This document shows positions 1 to 8,890 of a stretch of 64,000 nucleotides of DNA, one piece after another. A program made the position numbers and the translations under genes. The stretch spans positions 81,373 through 145,372 of the forward strand of contig CANRSX010000008.1 of the NCBI GenBank assembly GCA_947642555.1. The letters run 5' to 3'. How positions within the stretch are numbered: the first letter of the stretch is position 1; each line of letters begins with the position of its first letter. The notes under the pieces are model-generated. The model searched no databases, had not been told where the DNA came from, and saw only the letters and a list, made by a program, of their open reading frames with translations. Source of the stretch: an uncultured Roseburia sp. GTDB lineage: Bacteria > Bacillota > Clostridia > Lachnospirales > Lachnospiraceae.

Positions 1-3
1 CTC

Positions 4-450
4 ATGACCCTGCAAACCTATCTCGACAGAAGAAATATAACAAAATACCATCTCTCGAAAATCAGCGGTGTGCCCAAAACTACGATCCTGGATTTATGCG
101 CCGGACGAAGCAGTGTGGAGCGCTGCTCTGCAAAGACGGTGCAGCGGCTGGCAAAGGCCCTGAACTGTTCCATGGAGGACATTATGGCGCTGTCAGATGC
201 ACAGCCAGAAAACGGGCTGCCGGCAGATAACAGCTATCTGGAGTGTGGGCTGCCGGATTTCCTGCTGGAATCTGTACAGGCAATGGCAAAAGCATGGCAG
301 ATGCTGGATGCCGGACAGGAATATCTGCGCTGGGACTGCGATTACTGTAATCTGCAAAGCGACATCAACAGTGCGGAGGTCAACCAGCTCATCAGTCCGG
401 AACAGGCATGGTATCTCAGGGAAAAATATTTGAGAATGGAAAGGATATAA
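4..450 (+). CDS. XRE-type helix-turn-helix protein, HipB-like partner of the next gene
   Basis: A 148-residue protein. Residues about 10 to 62 form a Cro/C1-type helix-turn-helix with a recognition-helix stretch GVPKTTILDLCAGR. The remainder has no domain I recognise. The stop codon lies 4 bases before the start of a HipA/CtkA-like kinase, so the two are probably co-transcribed. The arrangement resembles HipBA-type modules, where the DNA-binding partner represses the operon and restrains the kinase. That function is inferred from context. The ATG lies 3 bases from the window edge, so a longer N-terminus cannot be excluded. Confidence 0.75.
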   Translation: MTLQTYLDRRNITKYHLSKISGVPKTTILDLCAGRSSVERCSAKTVQRLAKALNCSMEDIMALSDAQPENGLPADNSYLECGLPDFLLESVQAMAKAWQMLDAGQEYLRWDCDYCNLQSDINSAEVNQLISPEQAWYLREKYLRMERI

Positions 451-454
451 CCGC

Positions 455-1351
455 ATGGCAGTCATTGATTTCACGCAGCTCCCCAGACGAAATAAGATGT
501 ACGCAGGCGCAAACGGGAATAAGATCTGCGTTATGTACGAGGGGCTGCCCTATATGCTGAAATTTCCGCCTGCAGCAAAACGGAATAAGGATATGAGCTA
601 CAGCAACAGCTGTTTTTCGGAATACATTGGATGCCAAATATATGAAAGCATCGGCATACCGGTACAAAAGACAATACTTGGCACTTACAACGTGAAAGGG
701 AAAGAAAAAATAGTAGTTGCCTGCGGTGACTTTACAGAGCCGGGTGTAACCCTGCAGGATTTTGCCTCTTTGAAAAATCAGATGATTGATTCAGAACGAA
801 ACGGTTACGGCACGGAATTATCGGATATTCTGCTGACCTTTGAAGAGCAGACTGCCCTTGACCCTGTCGCCCTTACCGAACGATTCTGGGATATGTTCAT
901 TACAGATGCCTTTATCGGCAACTGGGACCGGCATAACGGCAACTGGGGCTTTTTATATGATACCCGGACGGATGCAATGACGCTGGCTCCTGTGTACGAC
1001 TGCGGAAGCAGCCTCTACCCCCAGGCAGATGATGCGATCATGGAATCCGTACTGGCGAAACCCGCCGAACTGAATTACCGCGTTTACGAAATTCCCACAT
1101 CAGCTATCATGGTAAACGGAAAGAAACTCAGATATTTTGACTTCATATCCTCGCTTCAGAATGAGGGCTGCAATCAGGCGCTGAAACGGATTACGCCGCG
1201 GATCAATATGGAGCGTATCCGGCAGATCATTGATGAGACACCCCTGATCAGCGACCTGCAGCGCCGGTTTTACCTTACCATGCTGGCAGAGAGAAAACGG
1301 CTGATTCTGGATTTCTCTCTGTCAGCGCTGGAGAAGAGGGAGCACTCTTGA
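455..1351 (+). CDS. HipA/CtkA-like serine/threonine protein kinase
   Basis: A 298-residue protein with the C-terminal half of the HipA kinase fold. The catalytic-loop-like stretch NWDRHNGNWG sits at residues 156-165 (D158, N161 or N163) and a metal-binding-like VYDCGSS at 180-186. It is about two-thirds the length of E. coli HipA and lacks a clear N-subdomain 1, as do the short CtkA-type kinases. Family members phosphorylate proteins such as aminoacyl-tRNA synthetases or autophosphorylate; the target here is unknown. It follows the HTH gene by 4 bases and is probably a toxin-like member of a two-gene module. Confidence 0.75.
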   Translation: MAVIDFTQLPRRNKMYAGANGNKICVMYEGLPYMLKFPPAAKRNKDMSYSNSCFSEYIGCQIYESIGIPVQKTILGTYNVKGKEKIVVACGDFTEPGVTLQDFASLKNQMIDSERNGYGTELSDILLTFEEQTALDPVALTERFWDMFITDAFIGNWDRHNGNWGFLYDTRTDAMTLAPVYDCGSSLYPQADDAIMESVLAKPAELNYRVYEIPTSAIMVNGKKLRYFDFISSLQNEGCNQALKRITPRINMERIRQIIDETPLISDLQRRFYLTMLAERKRLILDFSLSALEKREHS

Positions 1352-1426
1352 TTCCTCCCCTCTCTTCTGTTATACTCGGATCAGAGTCAACTGATTTTTT
1401 AACAGCAAAGGAGGTCAGGTCAACTG

Positions 1427-1987
1427 ATGAGAAAAAATTTTGGAGCAAAGCCCTGGACCTATCCGCAGCCGGTCTTTATCGTCGCCACCTACGGGGAGGA
1501 CGGGACGCCGGACGCCATGAACGCGGCATGGGGCGGGATCAGCGACGACACCCAGCTCTCCTTATGCCTTTCCGCAGGGCATAAGACCGTGGCGAATCTT
1601 CTCGCCCGCGGCGCCTTTACCGTGAGCATGGCGGATGCGTCGCACGTAGTCGAATGTGATTATGTGGGGATCGAATCCGCGAACCAGGTGCCGGACAAGC
1701 TGGAAAAAGCGGGGTTCCATACAGAAAAGGCGGAATTTGTGGATGCTCCCCTGATCAAAGAGCTGCCCATGGCAGTGGAATGCCGGGTGATCAGCTACGA
1801 TAAGGACAGCTGCCGGCTGGTGGGCGAGATCGTCAATGTCTCCGCGGACGAGCGGATCCTGGACGGGGAGGGAAAGATCGACCCGGCAAAGCTGGAGCCG
1901 ATCGTGTTTGACCCGGTAAACAACGCCTATTTAAAGCTGGGCGAAAAGGTGGGGAACGCTTTCCGTGACGGGATGAAGCTGAAATGA
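1427..1987 (+). CDS. Flavin reductase family protein (flavoredoxin-like, FMN-binding split barrel)
   Basis: A 186-residue single-domain protein of the flavin-reductase-like split-barrel family. It begins with PWTYPQPVFIVATYGEDG, typical of flavoredoxins that bind FMN and pass electrons between NAD(P)H or ferredoxin and acceptors. A strong AAAGGAGGTC ribosome binding site at 1407-1416 fixes the ATG at 1427. It stands alone between the kinase pair and a strong hairpin terminator, so it is probably monocistronic. Donor and acceptor cannot be read from the sequence. Confidence 0.85.
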   Translation: MRKNFGAKPWTYPQPVFIVATYGEDGTPDAMNAAWGGISDDTQLSLCLSAGHKTVANLLARGAFTVSMADASHVVECDYVGIESANQVPDKLEKAGFHTEKAEFVDAPLIKELPMAVECRVISYDKDSCRLVGEIVNVSADERILDGEGKIDPAKLEPIVFDPVNNAYLKLGEKVGNAFRDGMKLK

Positions 1988-1997
1988 CAGCGGTGAT

Positions 1998-2039
1998 AAA
2001 ACGCCTGCAGAATGACGTAACGCATTCTGCAGGCGTTTT
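1998..2039. terminator. Bidirectional hairpin terminator
   Basis: A perfect 17-bp stem (1998-2014 with 2023-2039) has an 8-base loop. The stem ends are A-rich on the left and T-rich on the right, so it can work as an intrinsic terminator on both strands. It separates the flavin reductase from the convergent GPH transporter gene. Confidence 0.85.
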
Positions 2040-2077
2040 GTGTACCCGGTTTCATCCAGACCGGCTTCACACTGTCA

Positions 2078-3439
2078 CTATCGGCTTCCCGCGTCCAGAT
2101 CCTTACGGATTTCGGCATATTTTTCATTCGTGATCTCATAGAACGCCATGGAGATCAGGGAGGCGATATAGCCGAGTACCGGCATACCGAACCGCAGAAA
2201 CGCGATCATGCCAAGCACTGCGGGGGTCTGCTCCTGATTGGCCACAAATCCGGCCAGTCCCAGGAAAAAGCTGGCGATAAAACCGCCGATGGCCATTCCG
2301 AACTTATTGATAAAGGTCAGGGAGGAAGACATCAGGCCGTCCGCGCGCTGTCCGAATTTCCACTCGCCATAATCCGAGCATTCCGGCAGCATCGCCCAGC
2401 CAAGCGTACTGGGAATCTTGGAAATCAGTCCGAACACGCCCATCATCGTCATCAGGATCATCACCGGCGCCGTCGGCATCAGCCACATGACGACAAGCGG
2501 GAAGATGGAAAACAAACTGCCCAGCCAGTAGAGCCTTTTCTTTCCAAGCCATTTCGTCAGGATCGGAAGCAGCGGAATCGCCACGATCCCCGTGATCAGC
2601 GTCACGGTAGCAACCTGCGGAACCAGATCCTCACGTCCCAGCACATATTTAAAATAGTACATATTCACCGCACTGCAGGTGGCGTTTGCCAGCACGTCGG
2701 TTCCGAAGGCAATCATTAACATCAGCATCGGCTTGTTTTTGATCAGAAGCTTTAAGTCTTTTAACATGCTGAAAGACTCTTTTTTCCCATCCTTTACCGG
2801 CTCGCACACGTCATAGGGTTTTCCGCCCCAGGCGCAGATCCAGAACGAAACCGTCGTAAGGATCCCCACCAGTGCGCCGTAAATCGCCCAGCCCTGCTTT
2901 CCGCCGCCGAATGCATTCACCAGCGGAAGCGCCAGGATTGTGATGATAAACTGCGATACGATCCCCATCCCCTGTTTCCAGGACACGATCACGGTCCTCT
3001 GATCCGGATCCTGCGACATGACCGGCGTCAGGGAGTGGTAGGGAATATTAACTACAGTCGACGCAAGTGAATACGCGATATACACGACATAGACATAAAT
3101 GATCTTCATGTTCGGCGAGAGCTCCGGCGCCGTAAACAGCAGGAAGATCAGAAGCCCCAGAAGCGGCGCTCCCGCGATGATCCACGGGCGGTACCGGCCG
3201 AACTTACTGCGGGTGTGATCGCCGAGCATCCCCATGATGGGATCCGTAAACGCGTCGATAAACCGGGAAACAAGCATCAGCCCGGACACTACCATCGTGT
3301 CAATCCCGAAAATATCGGTATAGAAAAAGGTCAGATACGACATGACCAGGATAAACGCCAGGTTTGATCCCAGGCCGCCGAAGGAATATTTGAATACGTC
3401 GCTGAATTTTGCTTTTGCATACTGTGTTTTGTTCATCAT
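2078..3439 (-). CDS. GPH-family sugar:cation symporter (MelB/YicJ-like)
   Basis: A 453-residue membrane protein of the glycoside-pentoside-hexuronide:cation symporter branch of the major facilitator superfamily, with about 12 hydrophobic segments. Family marks include an N-terminal FGGLGSNLAF region, FIDAFTDPIMGMLGDHTRSKFGR-type loop residues (D and R conserved) and YSLASTVVNIPYHSL. It should import a glycoside or uronide with Na+ or H+. It lies 53 bp downstream of a sulfatase on the same strand and both follow the LacI-type operators at 5081-5107, so a desulfated glycan product is a plausible substrate. The start may be either of two tandem ATG codons behind an AGAGGAGA site. Confidence 0.88.
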   Translation of the reverse strand: MMNKTQYAKAKFSDVFKYSFGGLGSNLAFILVMSYLTFFYTDIFGIDTMVVSGLMLVSRFIDAFTDPIMGMLGDHTRSKFGRYRPWIIAGAPLLGLLIFLLFTAPELSPNMKIIYVYVVYIAYSLASTVVNIPYHSLTPVMSQDPDQRTVIVSWKQGMGIVSQFIITILALPLVNAFGGGKQGWAIYGALVGILTTVSFWICAWGGKPYDVCEPVKDGKKESFSMLKDLKLLIKNKPMLMLMIAFGTDVLANATCSAVNMYYFKYVLGREDLVPQVATVTLITGIVAIPLLPILTKWLGKKRLYWLGSLFSIFPLVVMWLMPTAPVMILMTMMGVFGLISKIPSTLGWAMLPECSDYGEWKFGQRADGLMSSSLTFINKFGMAIGGFIASFFLGLAGFVANQEQTPAVLGMIAFLRFGMPVLGYIASLISMAFYEITNEKYAEIRKDLDAGSR

Positions 3440-3492
3440 TTTTCTCCTCTGATTAAAATGTTTTTCTTTCCCCGTCTGACTTCCCGGCCAGA

Positions 3493-4989
3493 TCAGATCC
3501 CCAGCCGCTCATACAGCTCCGCCGGCGCGTCGTTTTCCTCCATGCTCTCCCGGATATAGCCGCACATGTTCCGCCGGATCTTTTCATTTTCCATCGGATG
3601 CTCCTGCCCCGGGTCTTCTTTTAAATCAAACAGCATGGATCCGAATTCTGTGGTGTCCCCCATCCGGTTTACCGCTTTGATCTTCATGACCGGACATCCC
3701 TTCGTAAAGGAAAAGGGGCCTGCCATCTCTGTCTCTTTCAGCTCCTCCGTGCCAAACATTGCACGCATATGGGTCGGCATCAGCGTGTACTCGTAGACCG
3801 GTGCCTCGGGATGCGCTGCGGAGTGGAAATACAGGTATCTCCCGTCCGTCACATCCACCTGGCTTCCGTGGTATCCGAAGACTGCGTAGTCCCGGATCGG
3901 CGTATCCGCATCCATCACGCCCGTCAGCGGTTTTCCCATCATATCCCGCGGGATCGGAACGCCAAAGTAGTCAAGAAGCGTGGGCGCGATATCGATCATC
4001 TGCACCAGCGAATTCCGCTTTACATTCGCACAGTTTTTTCTCCTGGGATCATAAATATAAAGCGGCACATGGGCGATCTCGTCATAAACCGGCATGTTTG
4101 TCTTGCCCCACCAGCCGTGCTCTCCCAGCAGAAACCCGTGATCCGTGTTCACGATCAGCATCGTGTCCTCCCACAAATTGTATGTATCCATCAGATCCAG
4201 CACCTTCCCGAGATAGCGGTCACATTTGCTGAGCAGCGCCGCGTACTCATAGCGCACATGGGCGACGGTGTTTTCGTCCTCCTCCACCGGCGCGTAGGGC
4301 GGCCAGTCGGCTTCCGCCTCCGCGTCTCCGGTAAAGGTATGGGGATACAGCGCTTTATCATCTTTTAGCGTATAAAACGGTTCGTGCGGGTCAAAGGTCT
4401 CGATCTGTAAAAACCAGTTGTCCTGCGCGTGATTTTTCTCGATAAACTCCAGACCGCACCGGAACGTGACTGCCTGCGACGTTTTTTCCTCCGTGTCCAT
4501 CGTGCGCCGGTTTATCTCGTCGTGCGCGAGCATCTGCGTGTACGGCGGATAGGCCAGCATGACCTCTTTCTTTTTAAATACGGTCTTTTTATCATACTGA
4601 TACCCCAGATCCGCCTTCCAGAGATCCCCCTCCTGCCCTCTTGAGATCTCCCAGGAGGAATACCGGTTGTGGTAGGTCGCCCCGCCGTCCTCCCAGTAAT
4701 GCTGGTGGTCGCTGACCAGATGCGTATAGATCCCGGCGTTTTTTAACAGCTGCGGCATGGAATCGTCAAACGGCTCCATGGGCCCCCAGCTTCGGTGGTA
4801 AAAATTCAGCCTGCCGGTCTGTAACTCCCGCCGCGCGGGCATGCACGGCATACTCCCCACGTAGCAGTTTTCAAACTGCACGCACCGCTCTGCCAGCCGT
4901 TTAAAATTCGGCGTGATCGTCCAGTCGCAGCCGTAGGTCTCCAGCATGTGGCGGTTTAGGGAATCATACATCACCATAATTGCTTTCAT
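3493..4989 (-). CDS. Sulfatase, Cys-type (formylglycine-dependent)
   Basis: A 498-residue enzyme of the sulfatase/alkaline-phosphatase superfamily. The maturation site reads C49-M-P-A-R53 followed by RELQTGR. The Cys must be oxidised to formylglycine, in anaerobes by an anSME radical SAM enzyme; none is obvious in this window. Metal-ligand regions MYDSLNRHML near the N-terminus and NTDHGFLLGEHGWWGKTN in the second half are present. No signal peptide is seen, so it probably acts in the cytoplasm on imported sulfated sugars. It appears co-transcribed with the GPH transporter downstream and preceded by LacI-type operators. Confidence 0.88.
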   Translation of the reverse strand: MKAIMVMYDSLNRHMLETYGCDWTITPNFKRLAERCVQFENCYVGSMPCMPARRELQTGRLNFYHRSWGPMEPFDDSMPQLLKNAGIYTHLVSDHQHYWEDGGATYHNRYSSWEISRGQEGDLWKADLGYQYDKKTVFKKKEVMLAYPPYTQMLAHDEINRRTMDTEEKTSQAVTFRCGLEFIEKNHAQDNWFLQIETFDPHEPFYTLKDDKALYPHTFTGDAEAEADWPPYAPVEEDENTVAHVRYEYAALLSKCDRYLGKVLDLMDTYNLWEDTMLIVNTDHGFLLGEHGWWGKTNMPVYDEIAHVPLYIYDPRRKNCANVKRNSLVQMIDIAPTLLDYFGVPIPRDMMGKPLTGVMDADTPIRDYAVFGYHGSQVDVTDGRYLYFHSAAHPEAPVYEYTLMPTHMRAMFGTEELKETEMAGPFSFTKGCPVMKIKAVNRMGDTTEFGSMLFDLKEDPGQEHPMENEKIRRNMCGYIRESMEENDAPAELYERLGI

Positions 4990-5080
4990 GTGTCTAAGCT
5001 CCTCTCTTTTTTATTCAAAAGCCGTTACCGGCTTTTTATCTGTTTTTTCTTCTGATTCTGTTTCACCTTCACGATAAATT

Positions 5081-5107
5081 TGAAATCGTTTTCAGAAATC
5101 GTTTTCA
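5081..5107 (-). promoter_or_regulatory. Tandem LacI/CcpA-type operators upstream of the sulfatase operon
   Basis: Two overlapping copies of a 14-bp near-palindrome lie here: TGAAATCGTTTTCA at 5081-5094 and AGAAATCGTTTTCA at 5094-5107. The reverse complement fits the general LacI-family/cre consensus TGWAANCGNTNWCA. They sit about 90-120 bp upstream of the sulfatase start. An identical copy precedes the neighbouring lacI-type gene, so the local LacI regulator is the likeliest ligand; CcpA is the alternative. Confidence 0.75.
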
Positions 5108-5131
5108 AAATCGGGATATGGATAAGGCGCA

Positions 5132-6157
5132 TCAGATACGCCTTATCGAATCCCGTTCTATGTATTCCGGTTCATATTCAATCGAGTTTTCCGCGATTTC
5201 CTTCCCTTCGATATAGTCCAGCAGAAGCTCCGCGGCTCCTGCCCCCATCGCCTGGGCCGGCACATACATGGCGGAAACCCGCGGATACAGCACGGCTCCC
5301 TCATTCCTGCTGTGCTCGACGGAAATCACGGAAACCTGCTCCGGTACCTTAATCTGCAGCTGTGCACAGGCGGCAAGCAGAATCTGCGCTTCGTAAATCA
5401 CCCTCGCACATACCGCCGTACAGCCCTGCGCCACAACATATTTCTCGATCAGGGAGAGCAATTCCCTTCCGGCGTCCGCAAAACCCTGGAAAGAAACGCT
5501 GTACAGCTCCAGCTCCGGCAGCTCTTCCCGCACCTGCCGCTCAATCGCCTCCTGATGATTCCGATGCATCTCACTGATGAAAAACAGGATCTTCCGATGC
5601 CCCTGTTCATACAGGATCCGCAGCAGCTGCACGTTGTACTGCTCAAACTGCGCGTAGACATTCAGACCGTCTTTATGTACCCGCTTTCCGATATACACCA
5701 CCGGATATTCTTCCACGATCTGCCGAAACGCCGGATCATCCCTCGCCTGATTCACCAGGCCGCTCATCAGCAGGCCATCGATCCGTTTCTGCCGGATGTA
5801 TTCCAGATACTTCGGCGTCTTTTTTTTCCTGCGCCAGTATTCCTCGGTCTCGCTGATCAATACCATGCTGTAGTCCCGGTACCGCAGACTCTTTTCAATC
5901 CCCTTTAACATCTCCAGATTATAGCTGCCCTCAAACATGGACGTCCCGGCTGTCGGAAAATATACCCCGATCATGCGGGAGGACTGCTTTTTTAACCCCC
6001 TGGCAAACTGATTCGGCTCATAGCTGTAAAACTCCACCGCCTCCCGGACCGCCTGCGTCTTCTTCTCGCTGACCGCCGCCGTGCCGTTTAAAATGCGGGA
6101 GACCGTAGCGGCTGAAACCCCCGCGCGGCGCGCGACGTCACGTATGGATGCCTCCAT
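5132..6157 (-). CDS. LacI/GalR-family transcriptional regulator of the sulfatase/GPH regulon
   Basis: About 341 residues from the ATG at 6157. The LacI helix-turn-helix occupies residues about 4-25 (SIRDVARRAGVSAATVSRIL), followed by a hinge and a periplasmic-binding-protein-like sensor domain. The open reading frame extends upstream to 6274, but the extra 39 residues are not LacI-like and cover the 14-bp operator at 6181-6194 and a terminator, so I chose the internal ATG. Operators in front of this gene and of the sulfatase suggest autoregulation and local control by a sugar ligand. Confidence 0.88.
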   Translation of the reverse strand: MEASIRDVARRAGVSAATVSRILNGTAAVSEKKTQAVREAVEFYSYEPNQFARGLKKQSSRMIGVYFPTAGTSMFEGSYNLEMLKGIEKSLRYRDYSMVLISETEEYWRRKKKTPKYLEYIRQKRIDGLLMSGLVNQARDDPAFRQIVEEYPVVYIGKRVHKDGLNVYAQFEQYNVQLLRILYEQGHRKILFFISEMHRNHQEAIERQVREELPELELYSVSFQGFADAGRELLSLIEKYVVAQGCTAVCARVIYEAQILLAACAQLQIKVPEQVSVISVEHSRNEGAVLYPRVSAMYVPAQAMGAGAAELLLDYIEGKEIAENSIEYEPEYIERDSIRRI

Positions 6158-6180
6158 CTCCCGCCCTGCCTTTCCTTTTT

Positions 6181-6194
6181 TGAAATCGTTTTCA
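6181..6194 (-). promoter_or_regulatory. LacI-type operator in front of the lacI-family gene
   Basis: TGAAATCGTTTTCA, identical to the copy at 5081-5094, lies 24-37 bp upstream of the chosen LacI start. It supports autoregulation. Confidence 0.75.
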
Positions 6195-6239
6195 AGGTCT
6201 GATGTTACATTACCAGCTTTTCTTTTTTCCTGCAATAGA

Positions 6240-6279
6240 AAAAAGTGCCAGAATTGCGCGAAACAATCTGGCACTTTTT
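6240..6279. terminator. Hairpin terminator between NSS transporter and LacI gene
   Basis: A 13-bp perfect stem (6240-6252 with 6267-6279) begins with five A and ends with five T, so it can terminate in either direction. It lies just downstream of the NSS transporter gene on the minus strand. Confidence 0.8.
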
Positions 6280-6297
6280 ACCCTATGGCTGAACTTT

Positions 6298-7701
6298 TTA
6301 GGAAAAGATCTGGAAAAAACCGGCTGACTGTAAAAATACGATGGCCATAAATACCGGCGCCACGTAGCGGATCATAAACGCGTACAGCTTTTTGCGCCCG
6401 AACTTATGCCCGCTTGACTCCATCTCGTCGATGATCCACTGCGGTTTCACTACCCAGCCGACAAAGATACAGGTCAGCAGGCAGATGAACGGCAGCAGGA
6501 AGCTGTTGCTGATGTAGTCCATCAGATCCAGAAGCTGGGCGGTCTGCCCGTTCGGCAGCGGCATCTCGAAATAGAGCACGTTGTAGCCCATGCAGATGAT
6601 AATCGCGGCCACCGCGGAGATTGCACCGATCACCAGGCTCACCTTTTTGCGCGACGCCGAAAACAGCTCCATGCAGTTCGCGACAAGTGTCTCCATCACC
6701 GATACGCAGGAGGTCAGCGCGGCAAACGCAACCATCACAAAAAAGACAATTCCGACTACCGTCCCGACGCCGCCCATCGCGTCAAATACCTTCGGCAGCG
6801 AGACAAAAATCAGGCTCGGACCCGACGCCATCCCTTCCGTACCCGCAAACACATACACCGCCGGGATCACCATCATGCCGGCGAGGAAGGCCACTCCGGT
6901 GTCAAACAGCTCGATCTGGCTGATGGAACGGCTTAAATTCACGTCCTTTTTCACATAGGAGCCGTAGGTGATCATGATGCCCATGGAAACGCTCAGCGAG
7001 AAGAACAGCTGGCTCATGGCATCCAGCAGGATCTTTAAAAACCGGGGAAAGGTCAGCCCGGTCAGATCCGGGATCAGATACACGCCAAGCCCCTGTAAGC
7101 CGGTGCGCGTCACCCCCGATGCATCCGTGTGCCGCAGGGTCAGCGAGAAGATCGCGATCCCGACGATCAGCACCACAAGCCCCGGCATCACCAGCTTGGA
7201 AAACCGCTCCACGCCGTCCTCCACGCCACAGTATACGACAAACGCCGTTATCGCGAGAAACAGCAGCATAAACACGATGGGCGAAACCTTTGAGGTGATA
7301 AAGGATGTAAAATATCCGTCCTGCGCCGCCGCTTTTCCCTCCCCCGTCACATAGACGAGGACATATTTCGTGATCCAGCCGCCGATCACCGAGTAATAGG
7401 TCATGATGATCGCCGGCACCAGAAACGTCAGTTTTCCCAGAAATCCCCACTTCGGCCGGATCGAGGCGAATGCGTGAAACGCGCTTTTTTTCGTCCTGCG
7501 CCCCATGGCGATATCCGTCGCCAGCAGGGTAAAACCGAAGGTCAGCACCAGGATCAGGTAGATCACGAGAAATAATCCCCCGCCGTCCTGCGCCGCCAGG
7601 TACGGAAACCTCCAGATATTCCCGACCCCCACCGCGCTGCCCGCCGCGGCCAGCACAAAGCCGATGGAGCCGGTAAAGCTGCCTTTCTTTTTTGTCTCCA
7701 T
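6298..7701 (-). CDS. Neurotransmitter:sodium symporter family (NSS) transporter
   Basis: A 467-residue membrane protein with 11-12 predicted helices. The N-terminal signature (GFVLAAAGSAVGVGNIWRFP) is the unwound first helix of the LeuT fold that binds Na+ and an amino acid. Bacterial members import amino acids such as leucine, tyrosine or tryptophan; the substrate cannot be told here. GGAGA precedes the ATG. It appears monocistronic, bounded by the terminator at 6240 and by the nucleosidase gene upstream. Confidence 0.9.
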   Translation of the reverse strand: METKKKGSFTGSIGFVLAAAGSAVGVGNIWRFPYLAAQDGGGLFLVIYLILVLTFGFTLLATDIAMGRRTKKSAFHAFASIRPKWGFLGKLTFLVPAIIMTYYSVIGGWITKYVLVYVTGEGKAAAQDGYFTSFITSKVSPIVFMLLFLAITAFVVYCGVEDGVERFSKLVMPGLVVLIVGIAIFSLTLRHTDASGVTRTGLQGLGVYLIPDLTGLTFPRFLKILLDAMSQLFFSLSVSMGIMITYGSYVKKDVNLSRSISQIELFDTGVAFLAGMMVIPAVYVFAGTEGMASGPSLIFVSLPKVFDAMGGVGTVVGIVFFVMVAFAALTSCVSVMETLVANCMELFSASRKKVSLVIGAISAVAAIIICMGYNVLYFEMPLPNGQTAQLLDLMDYISNSFLLPFICLLTCIFVGWVVKPQWIIDEMESSGHKFGRKKLYAFMIRYVAPVFMAIVFLQSAGFFQIFS

Positions 7702-7787
7702 AACTCTCTCCTTTTCTTTTATAAGATCTCATCCTCCCAAACACCCGGTTACAGTCTGCTGCCTGCAGACACTTCATGATTCATACG

Positions 7788-8480
7788 TCAGTCCAGCTCC
7801 CGCAGCAGGGTCTCCATCACCGTCGACGAATGCTGCGCCGCTAAGCGCTTGAACTGCTCATAATCCTCACAGCCGCCGTTTACGCTGTCCGAGATCGAGC
7901 GCAGCACCACGCACTCCACCCCGTTCACATAGCATGCCTGGGCGATCCCGCCGCCCTCCATCTCACAGGCGATCGCGGAAAACTGCTCCCCGATGGCATT
8001 CTTTCTCTCCCAGGACGCCAGGAAACAGTCGCCGGTGGCAATCGTACCGGTGACGGCCTTAATCCCGTTTCGTTCCGCCGCCGCACAAAGCTTCTCCCCC
8101 AGCGCGGGCGAGCAGGGCAGGTTGATCAGGTTGATCCCCGAGATCATGCCCACCGGATCCCCCACCGCCGAGGTATCCATATCATACTGTACGACATCTG
8201 ACGCTACCGCGATATCGCCCACCGACAGCCGGTCCGTCAGCGATCCGGCCACCCCGATATTGATCACGCGGTCCGGGTGATACGTCAGGATCATCGTCTG
8301 CGCACAGAGCGCCGCAAAGCATTTCCCGATCCCGCAGACCGCGAGCACCACCTCGCGCCCGAAGAGGGTTCCCCGGTGAAAGGTAATCCCGCTGATCACC
8401 CTGGTCTCATCCCCCTCCAGAAGCCCGATCAGCTTTTCCATCTCAAGATCCATTGCTCCGATTATTCCGGTTAATGACAT
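7788..8480 (-). CDS. mtnN: 5'-methylthioadenosine/S-adenosylhomocysteine nucleosidase
   Basis: A 230-residue cytoplasmic enzyme that hydrolyses MTA and SAH to adenine plus methylthioribose or S-ribosylhomocysteine, in methionine salvage and the activated methyl cycle. It has the GIIGAMDLEME start (catalytic Glu13), VINIGVAGSL, the CEMEGGGIAQ loop that binds ribose, and the catalytic Asp in SISDSVNG. The length fits the family. It is transcribed away from the small gene at 8702, so the intergenic stretch 8481-8700 holds divergent promoters. Confidence 0.92.
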   Translation of the reverse strand: MSLTGIIGAMDLEMEKLIGLLEGDETRVISGITFHRGTLFGREVVLAVCGIGKCFAALCAQTMILTYHPDRVINIGVAGSLTDRLSVGDIAVASDVVQYDMDTSAVGDPVGMISGINLINLPCSPALGEKLCAAAERNGIKAVTGTIATGDCFLASWERKNAIGEQFSAIACEMEGGGIAQACYVNGVECVVLRSISDSVNGGCEDYEQFKRLAAQHSSTVMETLLRELD

Positions 8481-8618
8481 ATGTAATCTCCATTTCTGCG
8501 CTGCTTTTTTTCATGGTCCGGGTCTGTGACAAACCATATATGGCTTTGCAGCGCGGACACAGACCCGCATACCATGTTAGCGTATCATCCGGCAGGAAAA
8601 ATGTCAATAAAGAAAGGC

Positions 8619-8647
8619 TTTACACCCTTTGAGTGATCCATTATAAT
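8619..8647 (+). promoter_or_regulatory. Consensus-like housekeeping promoter for the 46-residue ORF
   Basis: The -35 box TTTACA at 8619-8624 and the -10 box TATAAT at 8642-8647 are separated by 17 bp. It is one of the best promoters in the window and points at the small gene starting at 8702. Confidence 0.8.
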
Positions 8648-8701
8648 CAGAAGTAACAACAGACGCTCCATCCTGACAGGCAGCAAAAAGGCGGTGATTC
8701 T

Positions 8702-8842
8702 ATGGGCATGACAAACAAACAGTTTCAGGGATTTTTACGGCTCGCATTAGAGCTTCTCGAGAGGGCGCTGCAGAAATCTCCTGACAATGAGGATCTGAAA
8801 AAACTCAGAGATATTTTTCAGTCCATGCTGGAAGATGATTAA
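8702..8842 (+). CDS. Small conserved-looking protein, 46 residues, function unknown
   Basis: The ORF starts MGMTNKQFQGFLRLALELLE and ends in an acidic EDD. It is predicted to be mostly helical with an amphipathic leucine-rich core. An AAGGCGGTG site lies about 8 bases before the ATG, a near-consensus promoter lies 55 bp upstream, and a GC-rich hairpin follows the stop. These signals support a real small gene. I do not recognise the family. Confidence 0.7.
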   Translation: MGMTNKQFQGFLRLALELLERALQKSPDNEDLKKLRDIFQSMLEDD

Positions 8843-8849
8843 AATGACC

Positions 8850-8884
8850 ACGGGCCGGGCACCTGATACAGGTTCCCGGCCCGT
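8850..8884. terminator. GC-rich hairpin between small ORF and NifX-like gene
   Basis: A 10-bp perfect stem (8850-8859 with 8875-8884) has a second short stem in the loop. It lacks a clear U tract, so it may be a weak terminator for either convergent gene. Confidence 0.55.
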
Positions 8885-8890
8885 TGCAGA

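Noticed and set aside
5132..6274. The longer LacI frame starting at 6274
   Set aside because: The extra 39 residues cover a terminator and the operator and do not resemble LacI proteins; the ATG at 6157 starts the helix-turn-helix.
6902..7777. A 291-codon frame inside the NSS transporter gene
   Set aside because: A shadow frame of a GC-rich gene; the NSS frame has clear family motifs and a ribosome site.
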